DNA from: Lentzea sp. NEAU-D7
GTDB lineage: Bacteria > Actinomycetota > Actinomycetes > Mycobacteriales > Pseudonocardiaceae
Direction: 5' to 3'
Length of the DNA: 64,000 bases
NCBI RefSeq assembly: GCF_026242055.1
Contig: NZ_JAPJDL010000016.1
Coordinates: forward strand, 162,475-226,474
In this document: piece after piece, positions 9,776-17,893 of the stretch
Layout: each line of letters starts with the position of its first letter
Position numbering within the stretch: position 1 is the first letter of the stretch
The notes under the pieces: generated by a model
The model's database searches: none
What the model saw: only the letters and a program-made list of their open reading frames with translations
Told to the model about the DNA's origin: nothing
Position numbers and translations under genes: made by a program

Positions 9776-10504
9776 GTGACCGATCCTCTCGCACCGCTGC
9801 TTTCCTTGCCTGGAGTGGCAGACGCCGCGAACGCCGCCAAGGACGCCGTCTTCCAGGTCCACCGCCATCGGGTGAACCTGCGCGGCTGGGCCACGACGGC
9901 CGCGGAAGCGTCCGTCCGCGCGGCACGTGCGTCGGCGGCCCTGGAAGGCGGTCCGACCGAGATCCCGGAGTCCGGCGAGGTCTCGGACCCGGTGCTGGCG
10001 GGGTCCCTGCGGATCGCGGAGGCGCTGGGCGGCCTCGTCGCCACGTGGCAGCGCGCGCCGTTGCAGGCCCTCGCGCGGTTGCACGTTCTCGCCGCCGCCG
10101 ACCTCACGGCCGACGTCGGGCGCCCGCGCGTCTCCGAGGACGTGTCGCAGCGCCTCGACATGCTCGGCTCGCTGGTCACCGGCGGCACGTCCGTGCCGGC
10201 GCCGATCGTCGTCGCGGTGGTGCACGGCGAACTGCTCGGGCTGGCGCCGTTCGACGTCGCCAACGGGGTGGTCGCCCGCGCGGCCGCGCGGATGACGTCG
10301 ATCTCCACCGGCCTGGACCCGAAGGGCCTCGGCGTGCCGGAGGTGGCGTGCCTGCGTCGTTCAGCGGAGTACGAGGCCGCGTCCGTGGCGTTCGCGTCGG
10401 GGTCCCTGGAGGGCCTCGCCCAGTGGATCCTGTTCGTCTGCTCGGCGCTGGAGGCGGGCGCCCGCGAGGCGAAGAGCATCGCGGACGCCGCGCTCACCGG
10501 GTGA
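9776..10504 (+). CDS. Fic-like protein without the catalytic histidine
   Basis: A 242-residue, alanine-rich, mostly helical soluble protein. The segment LAPFDVANGVVARAAARM resembles the Fic motif HPFxDGNGRxxR but has Ala where the catalytic His should be and lacks the DGNGR core; the Phe, Asn-Gly and Arg remain. It may be a degenerate Fic-fold protein with no AMP-transfer activity; this assignment is by eye and uncertain. GTG 9776 follows directly after the divergent promoter region. Its 3' end overlaps that of kynU by 11 bases. Confidence 0.6.
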   Translation: MTDPLAPLLSLPGVADAANAAKDAVFQVHRHRVNLRGWATTAAEASVRAARASAALEGGPTEIPESGEVSDPVLAGSLRIAEALGGLVATWQRAPLQALARLHVLAAADLTADVGRPRVSEDVSQRLDMLGSLVTGGTSVPAPIVVAVVHGELLGLAPFDVANGVVARAAARMTSISTGLDPKGLGVPEVACLRRSAEYEAASVAFASGSLEGLAQWILFVCSALEAGAREAKSIADAALTG

Positions 10505-11594
10505 CGTCCGCCAGGACCTCGGCGGCCTTGACCGCGTCCTCGTCGGTCACGTAGAGCGGGGCGAAGCCGAACCGGAGGATGTCCGGAGGCCGGTGGTCGC
10601 CGATGACTCCGCGTGCGATCAGTTCGTCCATGACGGCCCTGGCGTCCGGGCAGCGCACCGAGATCTGGTTGCCCCGCTGGTCCGGCGTGATCACCTCGAG
10701 GTTCGTCAGCTTCTCGACGTGCTCGCGGAACAACGCCGTCAGCGCCAGTCCGCGCTGCCTCAGCTCGGCCAGGTCGACGTCGTCCCAGACGTCCAGCGCC
10801 GCGTCGAGCGCCAGCATCGACAGGATGTCCGGCGTGCCGACCCGTGCGCGGGCGATGCCGGGATCGGGCTCGTAGGAAGGCTTCATGCCGAACGGCTCCC
10901 GATGGCCGTTCCAGCCCGAGAGCGGGTTCTCGAACGTCGCCTGCCGGTGCTCCGGCACGTAGATGAACGCCGGCGAGCCCGGTCCGCCGTTGAGGAACTT
11001 GTAGGTGCAGCCCACCGCGAAGTCGACGCCGAGGGCGTCCAGCTCGATGGGCAGCACACCGGCGCTGTGGCAGAGGTCCCAGACCACCTGCGCGCCGACG
11101 GCGTGCGCCTGCTCGGTGAGCGCCTTCATGTCGTGCAGCGCACCGGTCCGGTAGTCGACCTGGTTGAGCAACACCACGGCGGTGTCCTCGCTCAGGTCCA
11201 AAGAGGACGGCTGTGCGGCGCGGATCTTCAGCCCTGTCAGCGAAGCCACCGACTGCGCGATGTAGCCGTCGGTCGGGAAGGTCGACTCGTCGCACACGAT
11301 CTCGGTGCGTTCGGTGCCCTTCACCGCGCCCATCAACGCCTTGAAGACGTTCACCGACGTCGAGTCGCCCACCACGACCTGACCGGGAGCGGCCCCGACC
11401 AGCCGGCCGATCCGGTCGCCGATCCGTTGCGGCGCCTCCCACCAGCCCTCGCTCCACGACCTGATCAGCCGCGTGCCCCACTGGTGCCGCACGACCTCCT
11501 GCACGCGTTCGGCCACGTGCCTCGGAGGTGCGCCGAGCGAGTTGCCGTCGAGGTAGATGACGCCTTCGGGGATGTCGAACAGCTCGCGCCTCAC
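10494..11594 (-). CDS. kynU: Kynureninase
   Basis: A PLP enzyme of about 366 residues that cleaves kynurenine to anthranilate and alanine. The N terminus contains YLDGNSLG, the family hallmark for substrate and PLP phosphate, and the PLP lysine is in GCTYKFLNGGPGSP. GTG 11594 is preferred: it overlaps the kynA stop (GTGA) and has GAGGAG six bases upstream; an in-frame GTG at 11615 would add seven residues. It follows kynA in one operon. No kynurenine formamidase gene is nearby, so that step must be encoded elsewhere. Confidence 0.95.
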   Translation of the reverse strand: MRRELFDIPEGVIYLDGNSLGAPPRHVAERVQEVVRHQWGTRLIRSWSEGWWEAPQRIGDRIGRLVGAAPGQVVVGDSTSVNVFKALMGAVKGTERTEIVCDESTFPTDGYIAQSVASLTGLKIRAAQPSSLDLSEDTAVVLLNQVDYRTGALHDMKALTEQAHAVGAQVVWDLCHSAGVLPIELDALGVDFAVGCTYKFLNGGPGSPAFIYVPEHRQATFENPLSGWNGHREPFGMKPSYEPDPGIARARVGTPDILSMLALDAALDVWDDVDLAELRQRGLALTALFREHVEKLTNLEVITPDQRGNQISVRCPDARAVMDELIARGVIGDHRPPDILRFGFAPLYVTDEDAVKAAEVLADVTR

Positions 11595-12406
11595 ACGTAG
11601 CTCCTCGCGGTCCACAGCTCCGGGAACACCGCTCGCTGGGTGCGCTTCTCCAGCCAGGCGACACCGGCGGAGCCGCCCGTGCCGACCTTCGAGCCCATCG
11701 AACGACGGGTCGCCAGCAGGTGGTCGTAACGCCAGCGGGCGAACTCCTCGGCGATGTCGGTCAGCGCCTCGCCCAGTTCCAGCAGGTCGCGGTCGTCACC
11801 GCGGTAGATCGCCGCCCACACCTGCTCGACCTCGGGCGACGGCTCGTAGGCCTTGGTCAGGTCGCGGTCCAGCACGCTCTGCGGGATGTCGAAACCCCTG
11901 CGCCGCAACGCGGCCAGCACGTCGTCGTAGAGCGACGGCTCGCCCAGAGACTTCTCCAGCTGGTCGTGCATCGCCGGCACGGCGCGGTGCGGCACGAGCA
12001 TCGACCTGGACTTCTCGCCGAGCAGGAACTCCATCTCGCGGTACATGCCCGACTGGAACCCGGAGCCCTCGCCGAGCGCGTCGCGGAACGAGTTGAACTC
12101 GGTCGGCGTCATGCGCGCGATCGGCCTCCAGGCCGCGGACAGCGCCTGGAGGTGCAGGTCGGAACGCCGGAGCGTGCGCACGGCCGCGCGCAGGTCGTCG
12201 GCGCGCAGCTCGGTCTGGGCCTGCCGCCACTCGAAGCAGAGCAGGCCGAAGTACAGCTCCATCACCTGCGTGATGACCAGGAACGACATCTCACGGGGAT
12301 CTTTGGACCACTGCTGTTGAAGGGTGTGCAGCACCGACGCGTGCACGTAGTCCTCGTACGGCGTGGTGCCGCCGAAATCCAGCTTGGGGGACACGGGGCA
12401 GCTCAT
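11591..12406 (-). CDS. kynA: Tryptophan 2,3-dioxygenase
   Basis: A 271-residue heme enzyme that opens the indole ring of tryptophan to N-formylkynurenine. Family features are FGGTTPYEDYVHASVL at the N terminus, the helix FLVITQVMELYFGLL, FQSGMYREMEFLLG, and near the C terminus WRYDHLLATRRSMGSKVGTG (heme and substrate pocket). ATG 12406 is the only sensible start. It is first in a two-gene operon with kynU and is divergent from an Lrp-type regulator. Confidence 0.95.
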   Translation of the reverse strand: MSCPVSPKLDFGGTTPYEDYVHASVLHTLQQQWSKDPREMSFLVITQVMELYFGLLCFEWRQAQTELRADDLRAAVRTLRRSDLHLQALSAAWRPIARMTPTEFNSFRDALGEGSGFQSGMYREMEFLLGEKSRSMLVPHRAVPAMHDQLEKSLGEPSLYDDVLAALRRRGFDIPQSVLDRDLTKAYEPSPEVEQVWAAIYRGDDRDLLELGEALTDIAEEFARWRYDHLLATRRSMGSKVGTGGSAGVAWLEKRTQRAVFPELWTARSYV

Positions 12407-12511
12407 GCGTCAATCGTCGCCGGAACGGCCCGTCACCTGAATGGGCGACGAAAGGCGTTTGGCTCGAACTTCTTCCAATCAGAAAACGAATCGCCGGGTA
12501 GCTTTGCGTTC

Positions 12512-12952
12512 ATGTTGGACGAGGTGGACAAGGCCCTGTTGGAGGCTCTCCAAGAGGATGCGCGGCTGTCGTACAACGAGCTGGCTCGCCGCGTCCACGT
12601 CTCGCCGCCGACGGTCGCGCAGCGGGTTCGCCGGCTCGAGAACATGGGCGCGATCACCGGCTATCGCGCCGTGGTCGACCCCACCGTCGTCGGGCGTCCG
12701 GTCGTCGCGTTGGTGCGCATGAAGTGCTACGGCCCGCGGTGCATCACCGTGCACCCCGAACTGCTCGACGACCTCCCGGAGGTGGTCGAGGTCGTGCGGC
12801 TGACCGGGGACATCTGCTCGGTCGTGAAAGTCGTCACCACGTCCATCGTCGAGCTGGAACGGCTGCTGGTCCGGCTGGCCGCGCACGGGGAGACGTCCAG
12901 CGCGATGGTGCTGTCGACGCCTATCCCGTGGCGCCCGGTGCTACCGGGATAG
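12512..12952 (+). CDS. Lrp/AsnC-family regulator, likely of the kyn operon
   Basis: A 146-residue feast/famine regulator: N-terminal helix-turn-helix (LDEVDKALLEALQEDARLSY... and VSPPTVAQRVRRLENMGAI) and C-terminal RAM ligand domain (VVEVVRLTGDICSVVKV). It is divergent from kynA with 105 bases between. In Pseudomonas the Lrp-family KynR controls kyn genes in response to kynurenine (recalled), so a similar role is likely here. ATG 12512 begins MLDEVDK, the standard N terminus of the family; upstream open sequence is antisense to kynA and not coding. Confidence 0.9.
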   Translation: MLDEVDKALLEALQEDARLSYNELARRVHVSPPTVAQRVRRLENMGAITGYRAVVDPTVVGRPVVALVRMKCYGPRCITVHPELLDDLPEVVEVVRLTGDICSVVKVVTTSIVELERLLVRLAAHGETSSAMVLSTPIPWRPVLPG

Positions 12953-13047
12953 CCTCTGGACCGCGCTCGATCCGCAGTCCGTCGGGGACCTCATCGCTCA
13001 ACCACTGCTCCGGTTCTCATGCCGGGCGCTGACACGAGGAGCTCTCG

Positions 13048-14172
13048 ATGCTGTCCCCGAAGTCCGCTGAGCTGGTGGAGGCCACGCTGCCCGCGGTCGG
13101 CGCCACCATCGGCGAGATCAGCCGGCTGTTCTACCGGCGCTTGTTCGCCGAGCACCCGGTCCTGCTCCGGGTCCTGTTCAACCGCGGCAACCAGGCCGAC
13201 GGCACGCAGGCCCAGGCGCTGGCCGGCTCGGTCGCGGCCTTCGCGTCCGGACTGCTCGCGGGGCAGAAGCCCGAAGCGATGCTGCGCCGCATCGCGCACA
13301 AGCACGTCTCGGTCGGCGTCACGGCCGGGCAGTACGCGGTCGTGCACGACCACCTGCTCGCGGCGGTCGGCGAGGTCCTGAACGTCACGCCGGAGATCGC
13401 GGAGGCCTGGAGCGAGGTCTACTGGCTGATGGCCGACACGCTGATCGGGCTGGAGCGGTTCCTGCCCAGGGGACAGCAGGACTACCGGGTGATCGCCCGG
13501 TTCCAGGAGACCGAGGACGTGGTGACGTTCGTCGTCAGGCCGGTCACCGGTCCGGTGCCCCTGAACGTGCCCGGCCAGTACGTGTCGATCCAGGTCCCGC
13601 TGCCCGACGGGGCCCGGCAGATCCGCCAGTACAGCCTGTCCGGGCGGACCGACGACGCGCTGCAGTTCTCGGTGAAGCGCGACGGCGAGGTGTCCCGGTA
13701 CCTGCACGACTGCGCGCCGGTGGGCAGCACGCTGAGGCTCAGCCGTCCGGCCGGGGACGTGACGCTGCGGCCCGGTGACGGTCCGGTGCTGTTCGCGTCG
13801 GCGGGGATCGGCTGCACGCCGATGATCTCGATGCTCGCCGAGCTCGCCGCCACCGGCTCGCCGCGGCAGGTCATCGTGGTGCACGGTGACCGCGACCAGT
13901 TCAGCCACCCGTTCCGCGCCGAGCTCACCCAGCTCGTGGCCAAGCTGGAGGACGCGACGGCGCACCTCTTCTACGAGCGGCCGGTCGGCGAGTGGCCGGC
14001 CGAGCGGACCGGGCAGGTCGACCTCCGCGGCGTTCCCGTCCCCGGGAACACCACCGCGTACCTCTGCGGGCCGGTGCCGTTCGTGCGCGCGATGCGGACC
14101 CAGCTGCTCGCGGCGGGCGTCACCGACATCCACTACGAGGTGTTCGGGCCGGACATCGTGTCAGCCGGCTAG
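13048..14172 (+). CDS. hmp: Flavohemoglobin, nitric oxide dioxygenase
   Basis: A 374-residue protein in three parts: globin domain (1-135, with the histidine pair in RRIAHKHVSVGV), FAD domain (RQYSLSG binds the flavin) and NAD(P)H domain (FASAGIGCTPMISML and YLCGPVPFVRAM). It oxidises NO to nitrate using O2 and NAD(P)H. It is slightly shorter than E. coli Hmp (396 aa) but all cofactor motifs are present. ATG 13048 has GAGGAG about seven bases upstream. Its last 12 bases overlap the convergent murQ gene. No NsrR-like site was recognised upstream. Confidence 0.93.
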   Translation: MLSPKSAELVEATLPAVGATIGEISRLFYRRLFAEHPVLLRVLFNRGNQADGTQAQALAGSVAAFASGLLAGQKPEAMLRRIAHKHVSVGVTAGQYAVVHDHLLAAVGEVLNVTPEIAEAWSEVYWLMADTLIGLERFLPRGQQDYRVIARFQETEDVVTFVVRPVTGPVPLNVPGQYVSIQVPLPDGARQIRQYSLSGRTDDALQFSVKRDGEVSRYLHDCAPVGSTLRLSRPAGDVTLRPGDGPVLFASAGIGCTPMISMLAELAATGSPRQVIVVHGDRDQFSHPFRAELTQLVAKLEDATAHLFYERPVGEWPAERTGQVDLRGVPVPGNTTAYLCGPVPFVRAMRTQLLAAGVTDIHYEVFGPDIVSAG

Positions 14173-15072
14173 CCGGTCCAAGGCGTTGCGGACGTGGCCT
14201 TTGGTGTCCTCCAGGGCAGCGGCCGCACGTTCGGTCGGTGCGCCGGACAGCAGGTGCACCAGCGCCACCTTGAGGTCGCCGTCCGCGTCCAGCAGCGCCT
14301 GCTCGCACGCGGTCTCGGGCTGCCCGGTGGCCTCGTGCAGGATCCGGATCGTCCGGCCGCGCAGCTTCGCGTTGGTGGCGCGCATGCTGATCATCAGGTT
14401 CGAGTAGGTGCGGCCGAGCTTGACCATCACCGCCGTGGAGAACGACGTCAGGACCAGCTTCTGGGCCGAGCCCGCCTTCATCCGCGTGGAGCCGGCGATG
14501 GCCTCGGGGCCGGTGTTCAGCGCGACGAGGACGTCCGGCGCGAACGGCACCGACGCGTTGTTCGACACCAGCACGGTGTGGGCGCCAATTGCTTGCGCCT
14601 CCTGCAGCGCGCCGATCACGAACGGTGTGCGCCCGGACGCCGTCACGCCCACGACCAGGTCCTTCGCGGTGGCGTGGCGGCGGATCTGGGCGGCGCCCGA
14701 GTGGTCCTCCACCTCTTCGACGGCGCGGACGAGGGCTTCCGAACCGCCGGCGTGGTGGGCGACGAACCAGTCCGCCGGTGCGTTGAACGTGGGCACGAGC
14801 TCCGCCGCGTCCAGTGTGGCGAGACGCCCGGAGGTGCCCGCGCCGACGTAGTGGACGCGGCCGCCGGACATGATCGCCGCGACGCCCAGGTCGACGGCGC
14901 TGGCCAGTTGCGGCAGTGCCTGCGCGACCGCGGCGGGGACCGTGCGGTCCTCCTCGTTGATCATGCGCAGCACGTCGATCGTGGGTACCCGGTCGATGTC
15001 CGTGGTGCGGGGGTTCCGTTGCTCGGTCGGAGATTCCACGTGCACCACCACACCGTTCCGGGGGGCGATCAT
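14161..15072 (-). CDS. murQ: N-acetylmuramic acid 6-phosphate etherase
   Basis: A 303-residue SIS-domain lyase that cleaves the lactyl ether of MurNAc-6-phosphate to give GlcNAc-6-phosphate and D-lactate. Signature segments are VHYVGAGTSGRLATLDAAE, HAGGSEALVRAVEEVEDH and STRMKAGSAQKLVL. ATG 15072 overlaps the murR stop (ATGA); a GTG ten codons in, just before HVESPTEQRNP, is an alternative start. It is co-transcribed with murR and belongs with the nagZ-namZ-amiE group about 5 kb away. Confidence 0.96.
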   Translation of the reverse strand: MIAPRNGVVVHVESPTEQRNPRTTDIDRVPTIDVLRMINEEDRTVPAAVAQALPQLASAVDLGVAAIMSGGRVHYVGAGTSGRLATLDAAELVPTFNAPADWFVAHHAGGSEALVRAVEEVEDHSGAAQIRRHATAKDLVVGVTASGRTPFVIGALQEAQAIGAHTVLVSNNASVPFAPDVLVALNTGPEAIAGSTRMKAGSAQKLVLTSFSTAVMVKLGRTYSNLMISMRATNAKLRGRTIRILHEATGQPETACEQALLDADGDLKVALVHLLSGAPTERAAAALEDTKGHVRNALDRLAG

Positions 15073-15989
15073 TTAGTCGTCTCCCGCGGCCGTCGCCGGC
15101 CGTCTGGTCTGGCACCGAGCCGATGGCCGGACACCGCCTCGTAGGTCGCCTCCAGCGCCGTCTTCGCCGTGTCCACGTGGTGCTGGGCGACGCCGATGAA
15201 CAGGCAGTCGATCACCGTGAGCTGGGCGATGCGGCTCGCCATCGCGCCGGAGCGGAACGTGGTCTCGCGCGCGGCCGTGGTCAGCACGTGGTCGGCGATC
15301 TCCGTGATGGGCGAGCGCGGGAAGTTCGTCAGCGCGACGGTGGTGGCACCGGTCTCGCCGGCGACGCGCAGGGCCTCGACGGTCTCCGCGGTCGAGCCGG
15401 TGTGCGAGATGCCCACGGCGACGTCCGCGCCGGTCAGCACGGCGGCCGACGTCAGCGCGATGTGCGTGTCGTTCCACGCGAAGCAGGTGAGCCCTATGCG
15501 GTGCAGCTTCTGCTGCAGGTCGAACGCCACGAAAGCGCTCGCGCCGAAGCCGTAGACGTCCACGCGGCGGGCGCCCGCGACCGCTTGGACGACCTTGTCG
15601 AGCGACTCGATGTCGAGCTGCTCCGCGGTCTCCTCGACGGCGCGGGCGTCGGCGAACGCGACCTTGCCCACGACCTGCTTGAGGTCGTCGCCCGGTCCGA
15701 TGTCGCCACCCATGTCGTGGTTGGCCCTGGCCTGGCTGCGGGCCGTGTCGGCGGCGAGCGCGATGCGCAGCTCCGGGTACCCGCCGACGCCGATCGCCTT
15801 GCAGAACCGCGTCACCGTCGTCTCGCTCGTGCCCGCCTGCTCGGCGACCTCGGTGATGCTGCGGTGGGCGACGGTTCCGGGGTTCTCCAGCACCACCTTC
15901 GCGACGCGCTGCTCGGCGCGCGCGAGACCGGGCAGCAACGACCGGATCTTCACCAGTGGACTGGACTCGGCAGTGCTTTCAGTGGACAC
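15069..15989 (-). CDS. murR: MurR/RpiR-family regulator
   Basis: A 306-residue regulator with an N-terminal RpiR helix-turn-helix (ITEVAEQAGTSETTVTRFCKAIG) and a C-terminal SIS domain (RRVDVYGFGASAFVAFDLQQKL, GISHTGSTAETVEAL) that should bind a sugar phosphate, probably MurNAc-6-P. GTG 15989 gives the full N terminus. It is first in the murR-murQ operon; the same pairing occurs in E. coli and Bacillus. Autoregulation is likely but no operator was identified in the 70 bases upstream. Confidence 0.93.
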   Translation of the reverse strand: MSTESTAESSPLVKIRSLLPGLARAEQRVAKVVLENPGTVAHRSITEVAEQAGTSETTVTRFCKAIGVGGYPELRIALAADTARSQARANHDMGGDIGPGDDLKQVVGKVAFADARAVEETAEQLDIESLDKVVQAVAGARRVDVYGFGASAFVAFDLQQKLHRIGLTCFAWNDTHIALTSAAVLTGADVAVGISHTGSTAETVEALRVAGETGATTVALTNFPRSPITEIADHVLTTAARETTFRSGAMASRIAQLTVIDCLFIGVAQHHVDTAKTALEATYEAVSGHRLGARPDGRRRPRETTK

Positions 15990-16059
15990 GTGGGAAACTT
16001 ACTAACCGCCACTGCGAGGGTCAACGGAGTGTGTCCGAAAGTCACTCTGTCGGCAGGTT

Positions 16060-16506
16060 CTAGTGAACGTCGGGCACCTTCCGGGTGGAGACCGCGATCC
16101 GGTTCCACGAGTTGATGGTGAAGATCAACGCGATGAGCTGCGCGAGCTCCTCCTCGCCGAAGTGCCGCGCGGCCTCCTCGTAGACCTCGTCGCTGACGTA
16201 CTCGTGGCTGCTCAGGACGGTGATGGCCTCCGTGAGCCGCAGCGCGGCCCGCTCCTTCGCGGTGTAGAGGTCGCCGGCCTCCTCCCACGCGTTGAGGAGG
16301 TAGATGCGGGCCTCGGTCTCGCCGGCCTTGCGGGCGTCGACCGTGTGCATGTTGAGGCAGTAGGCGCAGTGGTTGAGCTGGGAGGCGCGGATGCGCACCA
16401 GTTCGGCGAGCTGCTCGTCGAGACCCTCGCGGGCGGCGGCGTCGAGGGCGATCATGGCGCGGTAGACCTTCGGCGCCTTCTTGGCGAGGTCGATGCGGTT
16501 CGTCAT
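16060..16506 (-). CDS. AhpD-like alkylhydroperoxidase / carboxymuconolactone decarboxylase family
   Basis: A 148-residue helical protein with the redox motif NHCAYCLNMHTVDARKAG (cysteines near residues 47 and 50 and the following histidine), typical of AhpD-type peroxidases that use a CxxC pair. It is divergent from a MocR-type regulator with 49 bases between, and a perfect inverted repeat spans that region, so it is the probable target. The substrate is unknown. Confidence 0.9.
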   Translation of the reverse strand: MTNRIDLAKKAPKVYRAMIALDAAAREGLDEQLAELVRIRASQLNHCAYCLNMHTVDARKAGETEARIYLLNAWEEAGDLYTAKERAALRLTEAITVLSSHEYVSDEVYEEAARHFGEEELAQLIALIFTINSWNRIAVSTRKVPDVH

Positions 16507-16525
16507 GGGTAAAACCTATGGCGCT

Positions 16526-16574
16526 GATTGGCCCTGGACGTGGTGCAATCTGGTCGTGGAATCGTGGGCCAATC
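16526..16574. promoter_or_regulatory. Inverted repeat between ahpD-like gene and MocR gene
   Basis: GATTGGCCC (16526-16534) and its exact reverse complement GGGCCAATC (16566-16574) are separated by 31 bases and flank the MocR start codon. Widely spaced repeats of this kind are bound by MocR dimers. A site overlapping its own start suggests autorepression. Confidence 0.65.
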
Positions 16575-17893
16575 TTGACTTCCACCTGGACCTGTCCGGT
16601 CCGGGTGGCCTGCGGCACCGGTTGACGGCGTCGTTGCGCGAGGCGGTCCGGTCGGCGCGGCTGCCACCCGGCACCCGCCTGCCCGCCTCGCGCTCGCTCG
16701 CGCTCGACCTCGGGATCGCGCGCAACACCGTCGCCGAGGCCTACGCGGAGCTGGTGGCGGAGGGGTGGCTGACCGCACGTCAAGGTTCGGGAACCGTTGT
16801 GGCGCAACGAGTCGAGCCTCCTCCTCCAGTCACTCGCCGTGCCTCGGACGACGAGGTGCGGTTCGACCTCACGGTCTCCACGCCGGACGTCACCGAGTTC
16901 CCGCGCGCGGAGTGGATCCGCTCGACACGACGGGCGCTGACGGCGGCGCCTTCGGAGGCGTTCGGGCCGGGAGATCCGCAGGGCCGCATCGAGTTGCGCA
17001 CCGCACTGGCCGAGTACCTGGCACGGGCGCGGGGCGTGCGTGCCGATCCCGAACGGATCGTGGTGTGCTCGGGGTTCGGGGGCGCCGTCAAGATGTTCGA
17101 CCGGTTGCTCGCGCCGCCGGTCGTCGTCGAGGAGTACGGGCTCGGCTTCCACCGGTCGTTGTGGACGTCGACGGTGCCGTTGGCGGTGGACGACCACGGC
17201 GCGAACACCGAGCAACTGCCGGACGACCTGCGGGCGTGTGTGTTGACGCCCGCGCACCAGTTCCCATTGGGCGGCCCGCTGCACCCGCGGCGGCGTGCAT
17301 CGGCCGTGGAGTGGGCACGGCGCGTGGGCGGCCTTGTGCTGGAAGACGACTACGACGGGGAGTTCCGCTACGACCGGCAACCCGTCGGCGCCGTGCAGGG
17401 GCTCGACCCGGAGCACGTCGTGTACCTGGGCACGTCCAGCAAGGCGTTGTCACCGGCGCTGCGGATCGCGTGGATGGTGCTGCCCGACCGGTTCGTGGAC
17501 CCGGTGCTGGCGTTGAAAACCGATCGCGAGCAGCACATCAGCATGCTCGACCAGCTGACGTTGGCCGACTTCCTGGAGTCCGGGTCGTACGACAGCCACG
17601 TGCGCCGGATGCGGCTGAAGTACCAGCGGCGTCGTGACCGCCTGGTGGAGGCTGTCTCGCCGTACGTGTCGGTGTCCGGCATCGCGGCGGGAATGCACGC
17701 GGTGCTCGACACGCCTCACGAAGAGGAGATCGTGCGGTCCGCGCGGGAACGGGGGATCGAGGTCAGCCCTCTCTCGTGGTTCCGGCACGAGCTGAGCGAC
17801 GACGACCGCACGGGGATCGTGCTGAGCTTCGGAGCGCCCGCGTTCCCACGGGCGCTCCCGCTGTTCACCGAGGTACTAGCGGCGTGCCACTGA
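16556..17893 (+). CDS. MocR-type regulator (GntR HTH fused to aminotransferase)
   Basis: About 445 residues: a GntR winged helix (LPASRSLALDLGIARNTVAEAY) and an aminotransferase-fold domain with the PLP lysine in GTSSKALSPALR and the aspartate motif LEDDYDGEFRY. MocR proteins sense PLP or amino acids instead of catalysing. The start GTG 16556 is placed where the protein aligns with the family (LDFHLDLSGPGGLRHRL); a longer version overlaps the divergent gene. No PLP synthase genes adjoin, so it is probably not PdxR; the divergent AhpD-like gene is the likely target. Its 3' end overlaps the amidase-like gene by 18 bases. Confidence 0.9.
   Translation: MESWANLDFHLDLSGPGGLRHRLTASLREAVRSARLPPGTRLPASRSLALDLGIARNTVAEAYAELVAEGWLTARQGSGTVVAQRVEPPPPVTRRASDDEVRFDLTVSTPDVTEFPRAEWIRSTRRALTAAPSEAFGPGDPQGRIELRTALAEYLARARGVRADPERIVVCSGFGGAVKMFDRLLAPPVVVEEYGLGFHRSLWTSTVPLAVDDHGANTEQLPDDLRACVLTPAHQFPLGGPLHPRRRASAVEWARRVGGLVLEDDYDGEFRYDRQPVGAVQGLDPEHVVYLGTSSKALSPALRIAWMVLPDRFVDPVLALKTDREQHISMLDQLTLADFLESGSYDSHVRRMRLKYQRRRDRLVEAVSPYVSVSGIAAGMHAVLDTPHEEEIVRSARERGIEVSPLSWFRHELSDDDRTGIVLSFGAPAFPRALPLFTEVLAACH

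Noticed and set aside
16556..17893. MocR protein as PdxR
   Set aside because: No pdxS or pdxT genes adjoin; the divergent neighbour is an AhpD-like peroxidase.
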